From a virus: a stretch of DNA of 48,009 bases. Below are positions 13,573-22,391 of this stretch, one piece after another (position 1 is the stretch's first letter; each line of letters opens with the position of its first letter). The stretch spans positions 1 through 48,009 of IMG/VR virus record IMGVR_UViG_3300008110_007590; one strand, given 5' to 3'. The notes under the pieces are model-generated. The model was not told the DNA's origin. It saw only the letters and a program-made list of their open reading frames with translations, and searched no databases. Made by a program: the position numbers and the translations under genes.

Positions 13573-13983
13573 ATGAAAATTGGTGTAACATTTTCAACAT
13601 TCGATCTTCTTCATGCAGGTCATATTTTAATGCTAGAAGAAACAAAACAATACTGTGATTATCTCATTGTAGGGTTACAGACCGATCCTACTATAGATAG
13701 ACCAGATACTAAAAACAAACCTGCACAATCGATTGTAGAAAGACAAATACAGTTAGCAGCAGTTAAGCATGTCGATCAAATTATAGTTTATGAAACAGAA
13801 AAAGACTTGTTAGATATTCTTACAATATTTCCAGTCAATGTAAGATTTGTAGGAGAAGAATATCGTAATAAAGATTTTACCGGTAAAGAGTATTGCCTAG
13901 ATAATAATATTGAAATTATTTACAATAGTCGTAAACATAGATTTTCAACTACAGATTTAAGAAAGAGAGCAGCGTTACCATAA
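13573..13983 (+). CDS. glycerol-3-phosphate cytidylyltransferase-like nucleotidyltransferase
   Basis: A 136-residue protein, close to the family's usual size. It has the HxGH signature (LLHAGH, His14-His17) after GVTFSTFD, an IVGLQTDPT loop, and the C-terminal STTDLRKR motif replacing ISSTxxR. These form the CTP and phosphate-binding site of TagD/RfaE-type cytidylyltransferases. The likely product is a CDP- or NDP-activated alditol or heptose for surface glycans. The stop overlaps the start of the epimerase gene (TAATG at 13981). Confidence 0.75.
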   Translation: MKIGVTFSTFDLLHAGHILMLEETKQYCDYLIVGLQTDPTIDRPDTKNKPAQSIVERQIQLAAVKHVDQIIVYETEKDLLDILTIFPVNVRFVGEEYRNKDFTGKEYCLDNNIEIIYNSRKHRFSTTDLRKRAALP

Positions 13984-14843
13984 TGAAAAAAATCTTAGTA
14001 ACAGGTGCTTATGGTTATATTGGTTCACATACAGTTAAGGCTTTAGCTGAACATGGTTATCATGTTGAAGGTCTAGACATCAGCAGGTCTTCCAATGATA
14101 TTGAAAAATATTTAAACAAACCAGCATACCTACATGATGTAGTTCGTAAAGATCACCGTGGTGATTATGATGCAATTGTCCACCTTGCTGGTGCTATTGA
14201 TATTGAAGAGTCAGTAAGAGTTCCTTGGAAGTACGTTAAGACAAATGTTGAAGGTACATTTAATACACTTATAAAATATTCTTCAGATAATTTTATTTTT
14301 GCATCTACAGCATCAGCGTTTAATCCTATATCACCATATGCACAATCAAAATTACTTGCAGAAAATATTATTAAAGCATACGGTAAGAATTATAGCATTT
14401 TTAGATTCTTTAATGTTGCTGGTAATAACGGTGAGTTTAGACAAATTGGTAATGCTACTCATTTGATACGTATTGCAGCAGAAGCAGCAGCAGGTAAAAG
14501 ACCTTTTATTACTATAAATGGCACTGACTGGGATACCCGTGATGGTACTTGTATTAGAGACTATGTTCACGTTTCTGATCTTGCAGATTGTATAGTTAAC
14601 TCTATTGAAAATCCTAGTAATTCAAATTATGAATGCATTGGTAGTGGTATCGGTCATACTGTTAGAGAAGTTATAGATGCAATGAAAATTGTTTCGGATG
14701 TTGACTTCCAGGTTATAGAAGGACCGAGAAGATCTGGTGATACTGCAGAACTTATTATGCCTGAAGATAAGTCGGTAAAGTATTACGGTAAGCGCACTTT
14801 AGAAGATATGTGTATGAGTGCATATCAGATGGAATTGAAGTGA
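13983..14843 (+). CDS. NAD-dependent sugar epimerase (GalE-like SDR)
   Basis: A 286-residue extended short-chain dehydrogenase. The GAYGYIG motif (8-14) binds NAD, DV..KDHRGDYDAIVHLAG follows, and the catalytic YAQSK has Tyr119 and Lys123. GTxDGTCIRDYVHVSD is the substrate-side motif of UDP-glucose 4-epimerases. It is about 50 residues shorter than GalE but keeps the core. It probably interconverts a nucleotide sugar for the glycosyltransferases downstream. Coupled by 1-nt overlaps on the upstream side and a GTGA overlap on the downstream side. Confidence 0.78.
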   Translation: MKKILVTGAYGYIGSHTVKALAEHGYHVEGLDISRSSNDIEKYLNKPAYLHDVVRKDHRGDYDAIVHLAGAIDIEESVRVPWKYVKTNVEGTFNTLIKYSSDNFIFASTASAFNPISPYAQSKLLAENIIKAYGKNYSIFRFFNVAGNNGEFRQIGNATHLIRIAAEAAAGKRPFITINGTDWDTRDGTCIRDYVHVSDLADCIVNSIENPSNSNYECIGSGIGHTVREVIDAMKIVSDVDFQVIEGPRRSGDTAELIMPEDKSVKYYGKRTLEDMCMSAYQMELK

Positions 14844-15361
14844 TTTATATACTAGTAGCGTTAGAGCAAGAGCTTCCATTTAATAGTACAGATTTGTATA
14901 TTAAATATACCGGGGTAGGTAAAATTAATGCTACAATTGCTGCAGTAGAAGCATGTATAGATCCTAAATGTACTAGAATTATTAATTATGGTACTGCAGG
15001 AGCTCTTAACAAAGATCTTATAGGACAGCTTATTGAGATTGGCACTTTGTATCAAAGAGATATGGATGCAAGACCGTTAGCAGAACTAGGTCATACCCCG
15101 TTTGAAAAAAACAGCGGATCAATTACTATCAGTAATTCACATTATACTTTAAGCACAGGTGATAATTTTGTAATGTCTTCACCTGAATTAAAAACAGATG
15201 CGGTTGATATGGAAGCATATGCAATAGCAAAAGTTTGTAATTTAATGAACAAACCTTTTTCGTGTTACAAATATTTAACAGATTATGCAGATGAAAACTC
15301 AGCAAATCACTGGCAAGAAAATATTAACAAAGGCATAGAAAAGTTTTTAAAAGTAATATAG
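14840..15361 (+). CDS. MTA/SAH nucleosidase-like protein
   Basis: A 173-residue protein. I choose GTG 14840, overlapping the epimerase stop (GTGA), because it gives the family-like start IYILVALEQELPF; an earlier GTG at 14810 is in frame. Visible family features are the Glu pair (EQE), GTAGALN for GSAGGL, VDMEAYAIAKVC for VEMEAAAIA, and a late TDYADE with the catalytic-type Asp. It is shorter than the usual ~230 residues. The family removes adenine from SAH, methylthioadenosine and 5'-deoxyadenosine, the by-products expected from the four methyltransferases and the radical SAM enzyme downstream. Confidence 0.68.
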   Translation: MIYILVALEQELPFNSTDLYIKYTGVGKINATIAAVEACIDPKCTRIINYGTAGALNKDLIGQLIEIGTLYQRDMDARPLAELGHTPFEKNSGSITISNSHYTLSTGDNFVMSSPELKTDAVDMEAYAIAKVCNLMNKPFSCYKYLTDYADENSANHWQENINKGIEKFLKVI

Positions 15362-15365
15362 AATT

Positions 15366-15456
15366 GGAGGGTTGGCTGAGTGGTCGAAAGCAGCTCATTG
15401 CTAACGAGTCGGTCCCTAACACGGTCCCATAGGTTCGAATCCTATACCCTCCGCCA
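15366..15456 (+). tRNA. tRNA-Ser(GCU)
   Basis: Class II tRNA with a long variable arm: acceptor GGAGGGT/ACCCTCC, anticodon GCT at 15400-15402, TTCGAAT T-loop, discriminator G, encoded CCA. One A-C mismatch closes the anticodon loop. Confidence 0.85.
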
Positions 15457-15473
15457 TTTATTATGAGGTAGTT

Positions 15474-16187
15474 ATGATAACAGTTGTTGTGCCTACAATG
15501 TGGAAGTATCCACCATTTCTTAAATTTGTAGAAGATATGGTTGAAGTACCTTCCATTGGTGAAATTATTATTATTGATAATGATCCAGCTGTAACACCTA
15601 CTAGTAACATATTTACACATTCTAAAGTAAACTGTATATCATATGGTAAGAACATCTATGTTAATCCAGCATGGAACATAGGAACACAGATTGCCAAATA
15701 TGATAAGATATGTCTTATTAACGATGATGTAATAGTTGATCTTAAATTATTTCATCGTATGGATCAGTTCCTTAATCCTAATATAGGATTGTGTGGTATT
15801 TGTCCTGGTAATGTAAAAGACTTCAATCAGATTCCTATTACGACTGGTGAAATTACTCTCTTACAATGTGCAACACCTTATGACTATAGATTTCATTTCG
15901 GTCTAGGTACACTTATGTTTTTCCATAAAGACGTATACGTCCCTATCATTGAAGGACTAGACTTGTACTGGGGTGATAATTTCATATACGACACAATGTT
16001 CTATAAACTTAATCAAAACTATCATATTACTAATACGTTCTACCATACACCATTTGCAGTTACAACTTCTACGATTAAAGATTCTAATGAGATTCTAAAT
16101 AGAGAATCAATTGTTTACAACAGGGAAATGCCTAGTCTTTTAGCAAAGATTAAGGAAGAGAACAAACATCGTACTGGATTTATTTAA
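15474..16187 (+). CDS. GT-A family glycosyltransferase
   Basis: A 237-residue protein starting VVVPTMWKYPPFLKF, a GT2-type N-terminus for nucleotide-sugar binding. EIIIIDNDPA and KICLINDDVIVD (Asp84-Asp85) provide the acidic DxD-like metal site, and GLGTLMFFHKDVY with a following WGDNFIYDTM is the acceptor-side region. It is compact (237 residues) and lacks membrane segments. It likely adds one sugar to a glycan or protein in the cytoplasm. A tRNA-Ser separates it from the nucleosidase gene. Confidence 0.7.
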   Translation: MITVVVPTMWKYPPFLKFVEDMVEVPSIGEIIIIDNDPAVTPTSNIFTHSKVNCISYGKNIYVNPAWNIGTQIAKYDKICLINDDVIVDLKLFHRMDQFLNPNIGLCGICPGNVKDFNQIPITTGEITLLQCATPYDYRFHFGLGTLMFFHKDVYVPIIEGLDLYWGDNFIYDTMFYKLNQNYHITNTFYHTPFAVTTSTIKDSNEILNRESIVYNREMPSLLAKIKEENKHRTGFI

Positions 16188-16209
16188 TAAGATAAGCCAT
16201 AATTATAAT

Positions 16210-16500
16210 ATGGAAAACAAACTCGAATATCATATTAAACGTCTTTGGCTAGCTTACCGTCTATATCATCGCGTTTCAGTACGTAATGATTCTGATGAAA
16301 AAGAATACGCAGACGCATGTACTAATGGTTACTTAGAGTATTTGCGTAAGTGCACTAAAGAAGAAGATTCAGTATATGACTGGGGTGACTGGTCGTATCC
16401 TATTGAAAATCAGATTCGTATCTTAATGGGGTTCGTTGAGTGCTATGACAGACCAGTTAAACGCGATAAGATCACCCAGAAAACTCGTTGGTCACTCTAA
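16210..16500 (+). CDS. conserved hypothetical protein
   Basis: A 96-residue, charged, aromatic-rich protein, probably all helical (KLEYHIKRLWLAYRLYHR, then YADACTNGYLEYLRK). WGDWSYPIENQIRILMGF is the most distinctive stretch. I recognise no family. It is followed after 10 nt by a 29-codon gene that overlaps guaC, so it appears to belong to the nucleotide/transport group. Confidence 0.5.
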   Translation: MENKLEYHIKRLWLAYRLYHRVSVRNDSDEKEYADACTNGYLEYLRKCTKEEDSVYDWGDWSYPIENQIRILMGFVECYDRPVKRDKITQKTRWSL

Positions 16501-16510
16501 GGAGAATAAA

Positions 16511-16600
16511 ATGGTTAAGCGATATGATGTCTTTACAAAGAAGTGGTATGTTGGATTTTGGATTGGTCGTTCATTTAAGATTATCGGTACAGTAGACTAA
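16511..16600 (+). CDS. 29-residue small protein
   Basis: ATG 16511 follows AAGGAGAATAAA, an excellent ribosome site, and the stop overlaps the guaC start (TAATG at 16598). The product is basic and aromatic ([19 protein letters not shown]). The strong ribosome site and coupling support a real gene or a translational leader for guaC. Confidence 0.5.
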   Translation: MVKRYDVFTKKWYVGFWIGRSFKIIGTVD

Positions 16601-17718
16601 TGCGTATCGATAATGATCAAAAACTTGACTTTAAAGATGTACTACTAAGACCTAAACGTAGTACACTTACTTCTAGAAAAACAGTATCACTAGAACGTGA
16701 ATATACTTTCCGCAATAGTCAACTTAACTATTGCGGAGTTCCTATTATCGCTGCAAATATGGATGGTGTTGGTACTCGTCGTATGGCAGTCGAGTTATCA
16801 AACTTCAATATGTTTACCTGTCTTGTTAAACACTATTCTCCAGAAGAAGTAGTAGAGTTTTTACATGATGCTTCTATAATTGATCATGACGTTAATGATC
16901 ATACCGCTATGAGTATTGGTATAGGTGAAGATGATCTTAATAAACTTCACTATGTTTATAGACATAGTAGTAAACTAAAATATGTTTGTATTGATGTTGC
17001 AAACGGATATACAGAACGTTTTATTGATGTAGTTAAACATGTAAGAGATAATTATCCTTTACTTACAATCATTGCAGGTAATGTTGTTACCGGTGATATT
17101 ACAGAGGAGTTGATCCTTGCTGGAGCTGATATCGTTAAAGTAGGCATTGGTCCTGGTTCTGTTTGCACTACCCGCATTAAAACAGGTGTTGGTTATCCGC
17201 AGCTCTCAGCTGTTATCGAGTGCGCTGACGCTGCTCATGGACTTGGTGGGCATATCATAGCTGATGGTGGTTGTACTTCTCCTGGCGATGTTGCTAAAGC
17301 ATTTGCAGCTGGTGCTGACTTTGTAATGCTTGGTGGCATGCTTGCCGGCCACGATGAAGGTGGTGGTGATATTGTTACTAAGTATCTCAGTACAGGTGAG
17401 TGGTCATATGATCGTGATTGGGATACATACAAACCAATCACAGAAGAAAAGAAATTCGTAAAGTTCTATGGAATGAGTTCCAAGGCTGCCAATGATAAAC
17501 ACTTTGGTGGTCTTAAGGATTACCGATCTTCAGAAGGAAGAGAGGTACTCGTACCGTATAAAGGAAAAGCTTCCGATACAGTACGAGATATTTTAGGTGG
17601 TTTGAGGTCCGCATGCACCTATGTTGGAGCCTCAAAGTTGAAGTATCTCAGCAAGTGTACTACATTTGTTAGAGTAACCCAGCAATACAATAATGTATTT
17701 GAAAGGAATACTATATGA
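16600..17718 (+). CDS. guaC: GMP reductase / IMP dehydrogenase family enzyme
   Basis: A 372-residue TIM-barrel protein. The N-terminus ([18 protein letters not shown]) is characteristic of GMP reductase, the catalytic loop is [11 protein letters not shown] with Cys189, and [17 protein letters not shown] then [11 protein letters not shown] form the phosphate-binding part. There is no CBS insertion, which favours GMP reductase over IMPDH. It would convert GMP to IMP with NADPH. It is slightly longer than bacterial GuaC. The stop overlaps the YhhQ-like gene (ATGA), tying purine flux to 7-deazaguanine precursor uptake. Confidence 0.85.
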   Translation: MRIDNDQKLDFKDVLLRPKRSTLTSRKTVSLEREYTFRNSQLNYCGVPIIAANMDGVGTRRMAVELSNFNMFTCLVKHYSPEEVVEFLHDASIIDHDVNDHTAMSIGIGEDDLNKLHYVYRHSSKLKYVCIDVANGYTERFIDVVKHVRDNYPLLTIIAGNVVTGDITEELILAGADIVKVGIGPGSVCTTRIKTGVGYPQLSAVIECADAAHGLGGHIIADGGCTSPGDVAKAFAAGADFVMLGGMLAGHDEGGGDIVTKYLSTGEWSYDRDWDTYKPITEEKKFVKFYGMSSKAANDKHFGGLKDYRSSEGREVLVPYKGKASDTVRDILGGLRSACTYVGASKLKYLSKCTTFVRVTQQYNNVFERNTI

Positions 17719-18296
17719 TTAACTTTGCAGAAGTAAATAAAAATCTAGCATTAAAACTTATGCTTGTCCATGTATTCATTATCGGACTTGCAAATTATAT
17801 TGTTCAGTTTCCATTAGAAATTTTTGGACTTAAAGTAACATGGGCAATGTTCCTCTTCCCATTAGTTCTTGTAGCAACTGATTTGACTACACGTCTTACC
17901 AATAAACATCAATCAAGAGTAGTTGTTGGTATGGCTTTTATTCCTGCGGCAGTAGTTAGTGCTGCTCTTTCTGATTGGCGTATCGGTGTTGCGTCAGCAG
18001 TAGCATATCTTATTGGTCAATTGTTTGACGTAACAGTATTCCAGAAAGTAAGAGAAAAGTATTCTTCTTGGTGGGTTGCACCATTAGTTTCAGGTATCTT
18101 TGCAAACATTGTTGACACATATGCTTTCTTTGGTGCAGCATTCTATAACAGCACTAACGAGTATATGGCAGCTAACTGGCTTGCAATTGCAAATGCCGAT
18201 GTTGTATTCAAGACTATTGTAAGTCTTGTTATTATTCTTCCTATCTACGGTGTTGTTCTTAACCATCTCTTGAATAAAATTAAGAAAGAACAATAA
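17715..18296 (+). CDS. YhhQ-type queuosine-precursor transporter (VUT family)
   Basis: A 193-residue integral membrane protein with about six helices. Family features visible are the [20 protein letters not shown] opening, [15 protein letters not shown] with a conserved acidic residue, a [20 protein letters not shown] block, and [21 protein letters not shown]. YhhQ proteins import preQ0/preQ1, precursors of queuosine in tRNA and of 7-deazaguanine bases in some phage DNAs. It overlaps guaC by 4 nt and is closed by a strong terminator. No transglycosylase (Tgt/DpdA) is visible in this window, so the use of the precursor is open. Confidence 0.75.
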   Translation: MINFAEVNKNLALKLMLVHVFIIGLANYIVQFPLEIFGLKVTWAMFLFPLVLVATDLTTRLTNKHQSRVVVGMAFIPAAVVSAALSDWRIGVASAVAYLIGQLFDVTVFQKVREKYSSWWVAPLVSGIFANIVDTYAFFGAAFYNSTNEYMAANWLAIANADVVFKTIVSLVIILPIYGVVLNHLLNKIKKEQ

Positions 18297-18311
18297 TAAA
18301 TAATACTACAC

Positions 18312-18338
18312 AGGGGCGCACTCTGCGCCCCTTTTCTT
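18312..18338 (+). terminator. strong intrinsic terminator after yhhQ
   Basis: GGGGCGCA (18313-18320), a CTC loop and TGCGCCCC (18324-18331), then TTTTCTTT. It separates the guaC-yhhQ unit from the methyltransferase/glycosyltransferase operon. Confidence 0.88.
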
Positions 18339-18353
18339 TATTATGAGGTTGTT

Positions 18354-19091
18354 ATGGGTATTGATATTTCGTGTTTGAACTTTATTGCTGATCATAAACA
18401 ATATGTAAAAGGCAAAACACTGCAGATTGGAAGACAAGGTCTCCACTATGCAGGTTCCTGGGCAGATAGATCTGGCAGGAAAGCAGCAATTAGTAATAAA
18501 ATTTTATCAGACCATGACATTAATTTTACAGCAGAAGATACTGTTAATGGTGGTGATGGTCATACAGAAAAACTATTTAGACTACTAGGTGCTGATAGTG
18601 TAGATACAATAGATTATTCACCTTATGAAGGTTGTTCTATAGTTCATGATATGAATAAACCAGTCGACGAGATATACCATAATACTTTCGATTATATTTT
18701 AGACGCAGGTACTATTGAACATATCTATGATATTAAAACAGTGATTGATAATTACAAAATTATGCTAAAGGTAGGTGGGGTAGTAGCAATTATTACCACA
18801 TGTAATAATTTTGCAGGACATGGTTTTTATCAATTTAGCCCAGAATTTTTTAGAACAGTTTTTTCAGAACAAGCAGGTTATGAACAACTTAGTTTGGACA
18901 TTTATGAATTGACTTCAGATGAATCGTTTGACATGTATCATATACCTGAACCTAAAAAAGGTGATAGACAAGAATTTAAAACATCACCTAACTCACACTA
19001 CATAGCATTTGCTGCAAAAAAAATTAAAGATGTAAATAATAATAATAATTTTCAACAAAGTGATTATTTAAAAGTATGGGGCGAATTGTGA
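18354..19091 (+). CDS. class I SAM-dependent methyltransferase-like protein
   Basis: A 245-residue protein. A degenerate motif I (KTLQIGRQGLHYAG, near 21-34) is followed by VDTIDYSPYEG (motif II acidic), FDYILDAGTIEHI (motif IV region) and MLKVGGVVAIIT (post-motif). It is typical of methyltransferases acting on small molecules or sugars in surface-glycan clusters. It begins 16 nt after a terminator and is the first gene of an overlapping series to 24621. Confidence 0.65.
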   Translation: MGIDISCLNFIADHKQYVKGKTLQIGRQGLHYAGSWADRSGRKAAISNKILSDHDINFTAEDTVNGGDGHTEKLFRLLGADSVDTIDYSPYEGCSIVHDMNKPVDEIYHNTFDYILDAGTIEHIYDIKTVIDNYKIMLKVGGVVAIITTCNNFAGHGFYQFSPEFFRTVFSEQAGYEQLSLDIYELTSDESFDMYHIPEPKKGDRQEFKTSPNSHYIAFAAKKIKDVNNNNNFQQSDYLKVWGEL

Positions 19092-19930
19092 GTAGTCTAG
19101 TACTAGGATCTATTACCTCTGATCTTACTTGGGATAAATGTAAATTTTGGGTTAATTCTCTTAATCAAAGCGGCTATTCTGGGGATAAACTTATTATTAT
19201 TTTTGGTGACAATAAAGAACTTGAACAAAAATTTGAACAAAATAATTTTGAAGTAATTTCTCTGAGAAAATTAGAACCTAATGAACATGTCTGTGTTGTA
19301 AGATTTTATGTTTACTATGCAATACTACAAGATAGAAAAGAAAAATATGATTTTATTATTACTACGGATGTTACTGATGTGATCTTTCAGAAAGATCCCA
19401 GCAAATACGTTTATTTTAGTTTAATAGATAGTATATCAACTAAACATATTATTTCTTCTTCAGAAAATATAAGATATAAAGATGAGGTATGGGGTGCTAA
19501 TAATATGAAATTAGCATTTGGTGAAGAAGTGTATGAGAAGTTAAAAGACATCTCAATATACAACGCTGGAGTTATGGCTGGTAAAACTGAAGCTATGAGT
19601 GATCTTTTCTTCTCGATCTACTCTTTATGTACTGGAAAACAACAACATGTACCTGGTGGTGGTGGTTCAGATCAAGCAGCTTATAACGTACTACTCTCAA
19701 CTATCCCTTATAAACTAATTACTCGTTATGTAAGTCATGATAGTGGCTGGGCTTGTCAAGTAGGTACAGTTGCAGACCCATATAAAGATTATTCGAGAGT
19801 TAATATTGAAGCTAATCCTAAATTTGAAAACGGTATGGTAAAAACTTCTTCAGGTATTGATTATTTTATAGTTCACCAATATAATCGTAATTCGATGTGG
19901 AAACAATCTATAGAAGAAAAATACAGATGA
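19088..19930 (+). CDS. glycosyltransferase-like protein with DxD-type site
   Basis: A 280-residue protein. I favour GTG 19088, overlapping the upstream stop (GTGA) with GGGG ahead; an in-frame ATG at 19076 has no ribosome site. YDFIITTDVTDVIFQKDP gives the acidic metal-binding region of GT8/PF03407-like enzymes, ISIYNAGVMAGK follows the usual NAGV acceptor loop, and VPGGGGSDQAAYNVLL the QxxxN-type helix. Cytosolic, no membrane segment. Its stop overlaps the next start (ATGA). Confidence 0.65.
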   Translation: MSSLVLGSITSDLTWDKCKFWVNSLNQSGYSGDKLIIIFGDNKELEQKFEQNNFEVISLRKLEPNEHVCVVRFYVYYAILQDRKEKYDFIITTDVTDVIFQKDPSKYVYFSLIDSISTKHIISSSENIRYKDEVWGANNMKLAFGEEVYEKLKDISIYNAGVMAGKTEAMSDLFFSIYSLCTGKQQHVPGGGGSDQAAYNVLLSTIPYKLITRYVSHDSGWACQVGTVADPYKDYSRVNIEANPKFENGMVKTSSGIDYFIVHQYNRNSMWKQSIEEKYR

Positions 19931-20685
19931 AGAAAAGTCTCATTTTTAGTTCAGTAGGTATACCTATTAATTTTTATCCAGAAGCTTACGATTCAGATAA
20001 TCACTGGAGATATACTAAACCAGAACGTTTGTATGAAACTGTACTCTATAGATATAATGATATTGAAATAGAACCTAATACATATGATTATATTAGCTGG
20101 GAAAACAAAGGGTTTAAGTGGCAAATCGCTCATAAATTTTTACAAGAATTTGACTGGACTGATTATGAGTATATCGGTTTTTTTGATGATGATTTAATAA
20201 CAGATATTGATAATATTAATAGAGCAATTAAGCTTGCTTATGATAATAGAATTAAATTATTTCAATTATCTACCTACAAAGGCTCTGAAAGTTCACATCA
20301 TATTCTGCATCAAAGAGAAGACCTAGAATATTCTATTACAAGATTTGTAGAAGGAATGTGTAACTTTGTGCACACATCCTGTATTCCAACATTACTTGAG
20401 TTGTGGAAATTGCATGACTTTAAAAGTGGTTACGGTTTTGATGTTATTCTTTCTAAAGTATTAAAAGAAAAAGCTATGGTGGTTCATAGTAGTTCAGTTT
20501 ATCACCCTCCTGCATCATTTAAAGGGTATACACCCTCATATTATAAGGTAGACGAAGCTAATAGAGAAATGTATCATATTTTTAATAGTGTTTATCCAGA
20601 TTTTATGATGCAGCATTATCATGAATATGTTACACCATTATTTGGTATAGATTATACAATTTACGAAGAAGTGAAAAGAAAATGA
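19927..20685 (+). CDS. DUF707-like putative glycosyltransferase
   Basis: A 252-residue protein, start ATG 19927 (ATGA overlap); the frame from 19897 is discarded. YEYIGFFDDDLITDIDNIN carries a triple-Asp metal-site motif of GT-A-like DUF707 proteins, with ITRFVEGMCNFVHTSC and GYGFDVILSKVL as the acceptor and nucleotide-sugar side. It follows another glycosyltransferase and precedes two methyltransferases and a radical SAM gene, as expected in a glycan-building operon. Its sugar is unknown. Confidence 0.65.
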   Translation: MKKSLIFSSVGIPINFYPEAYDSDNHWRYTKPERLYETVLYRYNDIEIEPNTYDYISWENKGFKWQIAHKFLQEFDWTDYEYIGFFDDDLITDIDNINRAIKLAYDNRIKLFQLSTYKGSESSHHILHQREDLEYSITRFVEGMCNFVHTSCIPTLLELWKLHDFKSGYGFDVILSKVLKEKAMVVHSSSVYHPPASFKGYTPSYYKVDEANREMYHIFNSVYPDFMMQHYHEYVTPLFGIDYTIYEEVKRK

Positions 20686-21281
20686 CAAACTCAAATTTAT
20701 ATCCATGGTTAATATCTGAACTTGTAGAAAAAAATGAATGGGAGCAAAAAAAATACATTTCTGCTTCTGGGCTAGTACCTGTAGTAAAACAACTTACAAT
20801 AGATGAAGATACTCCTATAATAGGTATGGAGATCGGGGTAGCAAGCGGTTGGAACATTAATCATTTTCTTTCTAATATACCTAACCTTCATCTTATAGGA
20901 GTTGATCCATATCTTCCTTATCAAGATTGGAATTCGTATATTGGAGAAGATATATTAGATGCTCAATACCAAGCAGCTGTTAAGAACACAGAACAGTTTG
21001 AAGGTAGAATTATCATAGTAAAAGATAAATGTGAGAATATTTTACAAGATTATTCTGATGAATCTCTAGATTATATTTTTATAGATGGTGATCATTCAGA
21101 AGAAGCTGTTTATAGAGATTGTAAAAACTTTTATAATAAAGTAAGAAAAGGCGGTATCTTTTCCGGGCATGATTATGGATTGCCTGGAGTGAATGCTGCT
21201 CTAAATAAATTTAGATCTGAAGGTGACTACCCTCCAATAGCAACATGTGCAGATAATGTCTGGTACTGGATTAAACAATAA
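20682..21281 (+). CDS. class I SAM methyltransferase (Methyltransf_24-like)
   Basis: A 199-residue protein. GMEIGVASGWNINHFL is motif I, LIGVDPYLPYQDW supplies the motif II acidic residue, and LDYIFIDGDHSEEAVYRD is the hallmark metal-binding Asp-His segment of this family, with KGGIFSGHDYG next. Such enzymes methylate hydroxyls of sugars (as in TylF/macrocin type). ATGA overlap with the upstream glycosyltransferase. Confidence 0.75.
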   Translation: MTNSNLYPWLISELVEKNEWEQKKYISASGLVPVVKQLTIDEDTPIIGMEIGVASGWNINHFLSNIPNLHLIGVDPYLPYQDWNSYIGEDILDAQYQAAVKNTEQFEGRIIIVKDKCENILQDYSDESLDYIFIDGDHSEEAVYRDCKNFYNKVRKGGIFSGHDYGLPGVNAALNKFRSEGDYPPIATCADNVWYWIKQ

Positions 21282-21292
21282 GGAAAAATATT

Positions 21293-22381
21293 ATGCACGA
21301 GATGGAAACAAAAGTTCAAGGTAGAAGCTACACAAGTAATCATGTTAAGCTTCTTAAGCATATGGATAGGCTTTCTATTATCCAAAAAGGAGGAAGACCA
21401 AAGCCTGTAATGTTCCATATGTCACCTTGCAATCCTTGCAATCTGACTTGTTCATTCTGCTGCTTTGCTAATCGTAACTTGAAGGAAATGCTTACCAAGG
21501 AACAGATGATTAAAGCCGTAGATCAGTTTGCTGAACTTGGTGTTCTTGGTATGGAATTTACTGGTGGTGGCGAACCTACTCTTCATCCTGATCTTAACTT
21601 CATGATTGATTACATTCATGCAAAAGGAATTAAGATTGGTATTGTAACAAACGGTTCGCGTCTTAAGAAGATTAAGAATTGGGATAAAGTATCCTGGGTA
21701 CGTCTTGGTATGTACGGGTTTGACGAAGGATATGATTATGACCTTTCAGTATTTGAAGGTCTTACTAATATTGAAATCTCAGCTGCATATGTTTGGGATG
21801 GTGCACTAGAAACTTCTACCAACCCTAACATTACTGGTCAGTGGACAGAGACTAATAGTGAACTTGCAGGTAAGAAAGTTCTTGCTAAGAATACCTATAA
21901 GGAAGAAAACTTTATTCGTATGCTTAAGTGGGTAGAAGAGAAGAAGATACCTTGCCGCATTGCATTTAATGCTATCAAGGATCCAAAGGAAACTGCTAAG
22001 GACATTGAAAAGATTCGAGGCATTCTTAATAACTTCGAAGCAGAGAATGGTCCATTGAAGTTTGCTTTCCTTTCAGACTTTAACTTCAAAGGCACTCGTC
22101 GTAACGATAATTGTTACATGCATATGGTTAAGCCTTGCGTGTTTACAGATGGTAACGTTTATGTTTGCCCATCAGCAGAACTTGCACCCGAGAACGGATA
22201 TCATGTTAATGCTGAGTTTAAAATTGCTGACATCGATGGTATCTTAGATTACTATAATTCGATTGACGGTGATATTAATACTAAGCGTAGACATCATGCT
22301 TGCTCATTCTGTAAGTATGCTCTACAAAACGAACTTATCGACGATATTGTAACGGAAACAAGACATAACGAATTTGCTTAA
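21293..22381 (+). CDS. radical SAM enzyme with SPASM-like C-terminus
   Basis: A 362-residue protein. CNLTCSFC (Cys49, 53, 56) binds the SAM [4Fe-4S] cluster, with extra nearby cysteines at 46 and 57. GMEFTGGGEPTLHPD is the GGEP SAM-binding motif. The C-terminal third has Cys-rich segments (CYMHMVKPC, VYVCPSAEL, HHACSFCKYAL) suggesting a SPASM-type auxiliary cluster. SPASM proteins modify peptides, sugars or cofactors. Base composition is less AT-rich than its neighbours, hinting at separate acquisition. The substrate is not predictable; a carbohydrate or a small precursor fits the operon. Confidence 0.75.
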   Translation: MHEMETKVQGRSYTSNHVKLLKHMDRLSIIQKGGRPKPVMFHMSPCNPCNLTCSFCCFANRNLKEMLTKEQMIKAVDQFAELGVLGMEFTGGGEPTLHPDLNFMIDYIHAKGIKIGIVTNGSRLKKIKNWDKVSWVRLGMYGFDEGYDYDLSVFEGLTNIEISAAYVWDGALETSTNPNITGQWTETNSELAGKKVLAKNTYKEENFIRMLKWVEEKKIPCRIAFNAIKDPKETAKDIEKIRGILNNFEAENGPLKFAFLSDFNFKGTRRNDNCYMHMVKPCVFTDGNVYVCPSAELAPENGYHVNAEFKIADIDGILDYYNSIDGDINTKRRHHACSFCKYALQNELIDDIVTETRHNEFA

Positions 22382-22391
22382 GGATTTTAAT

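Noticed and set aside
15324-15620. Minus-strand ORF overlapping tRNA-Ser and the glycosyltransferase start
   Set aside because: Contains the antisense-tRNA peptide YRIRTYGTVLGTDS and no start signals; the plus-strand genes explain the region.
18295-18302. AATAAATA just before the terminator after yhhQ
   Set aside because: A transcript from it would contain the full terminator hairpin at 18313, so it is unlikely to drive the next gene.
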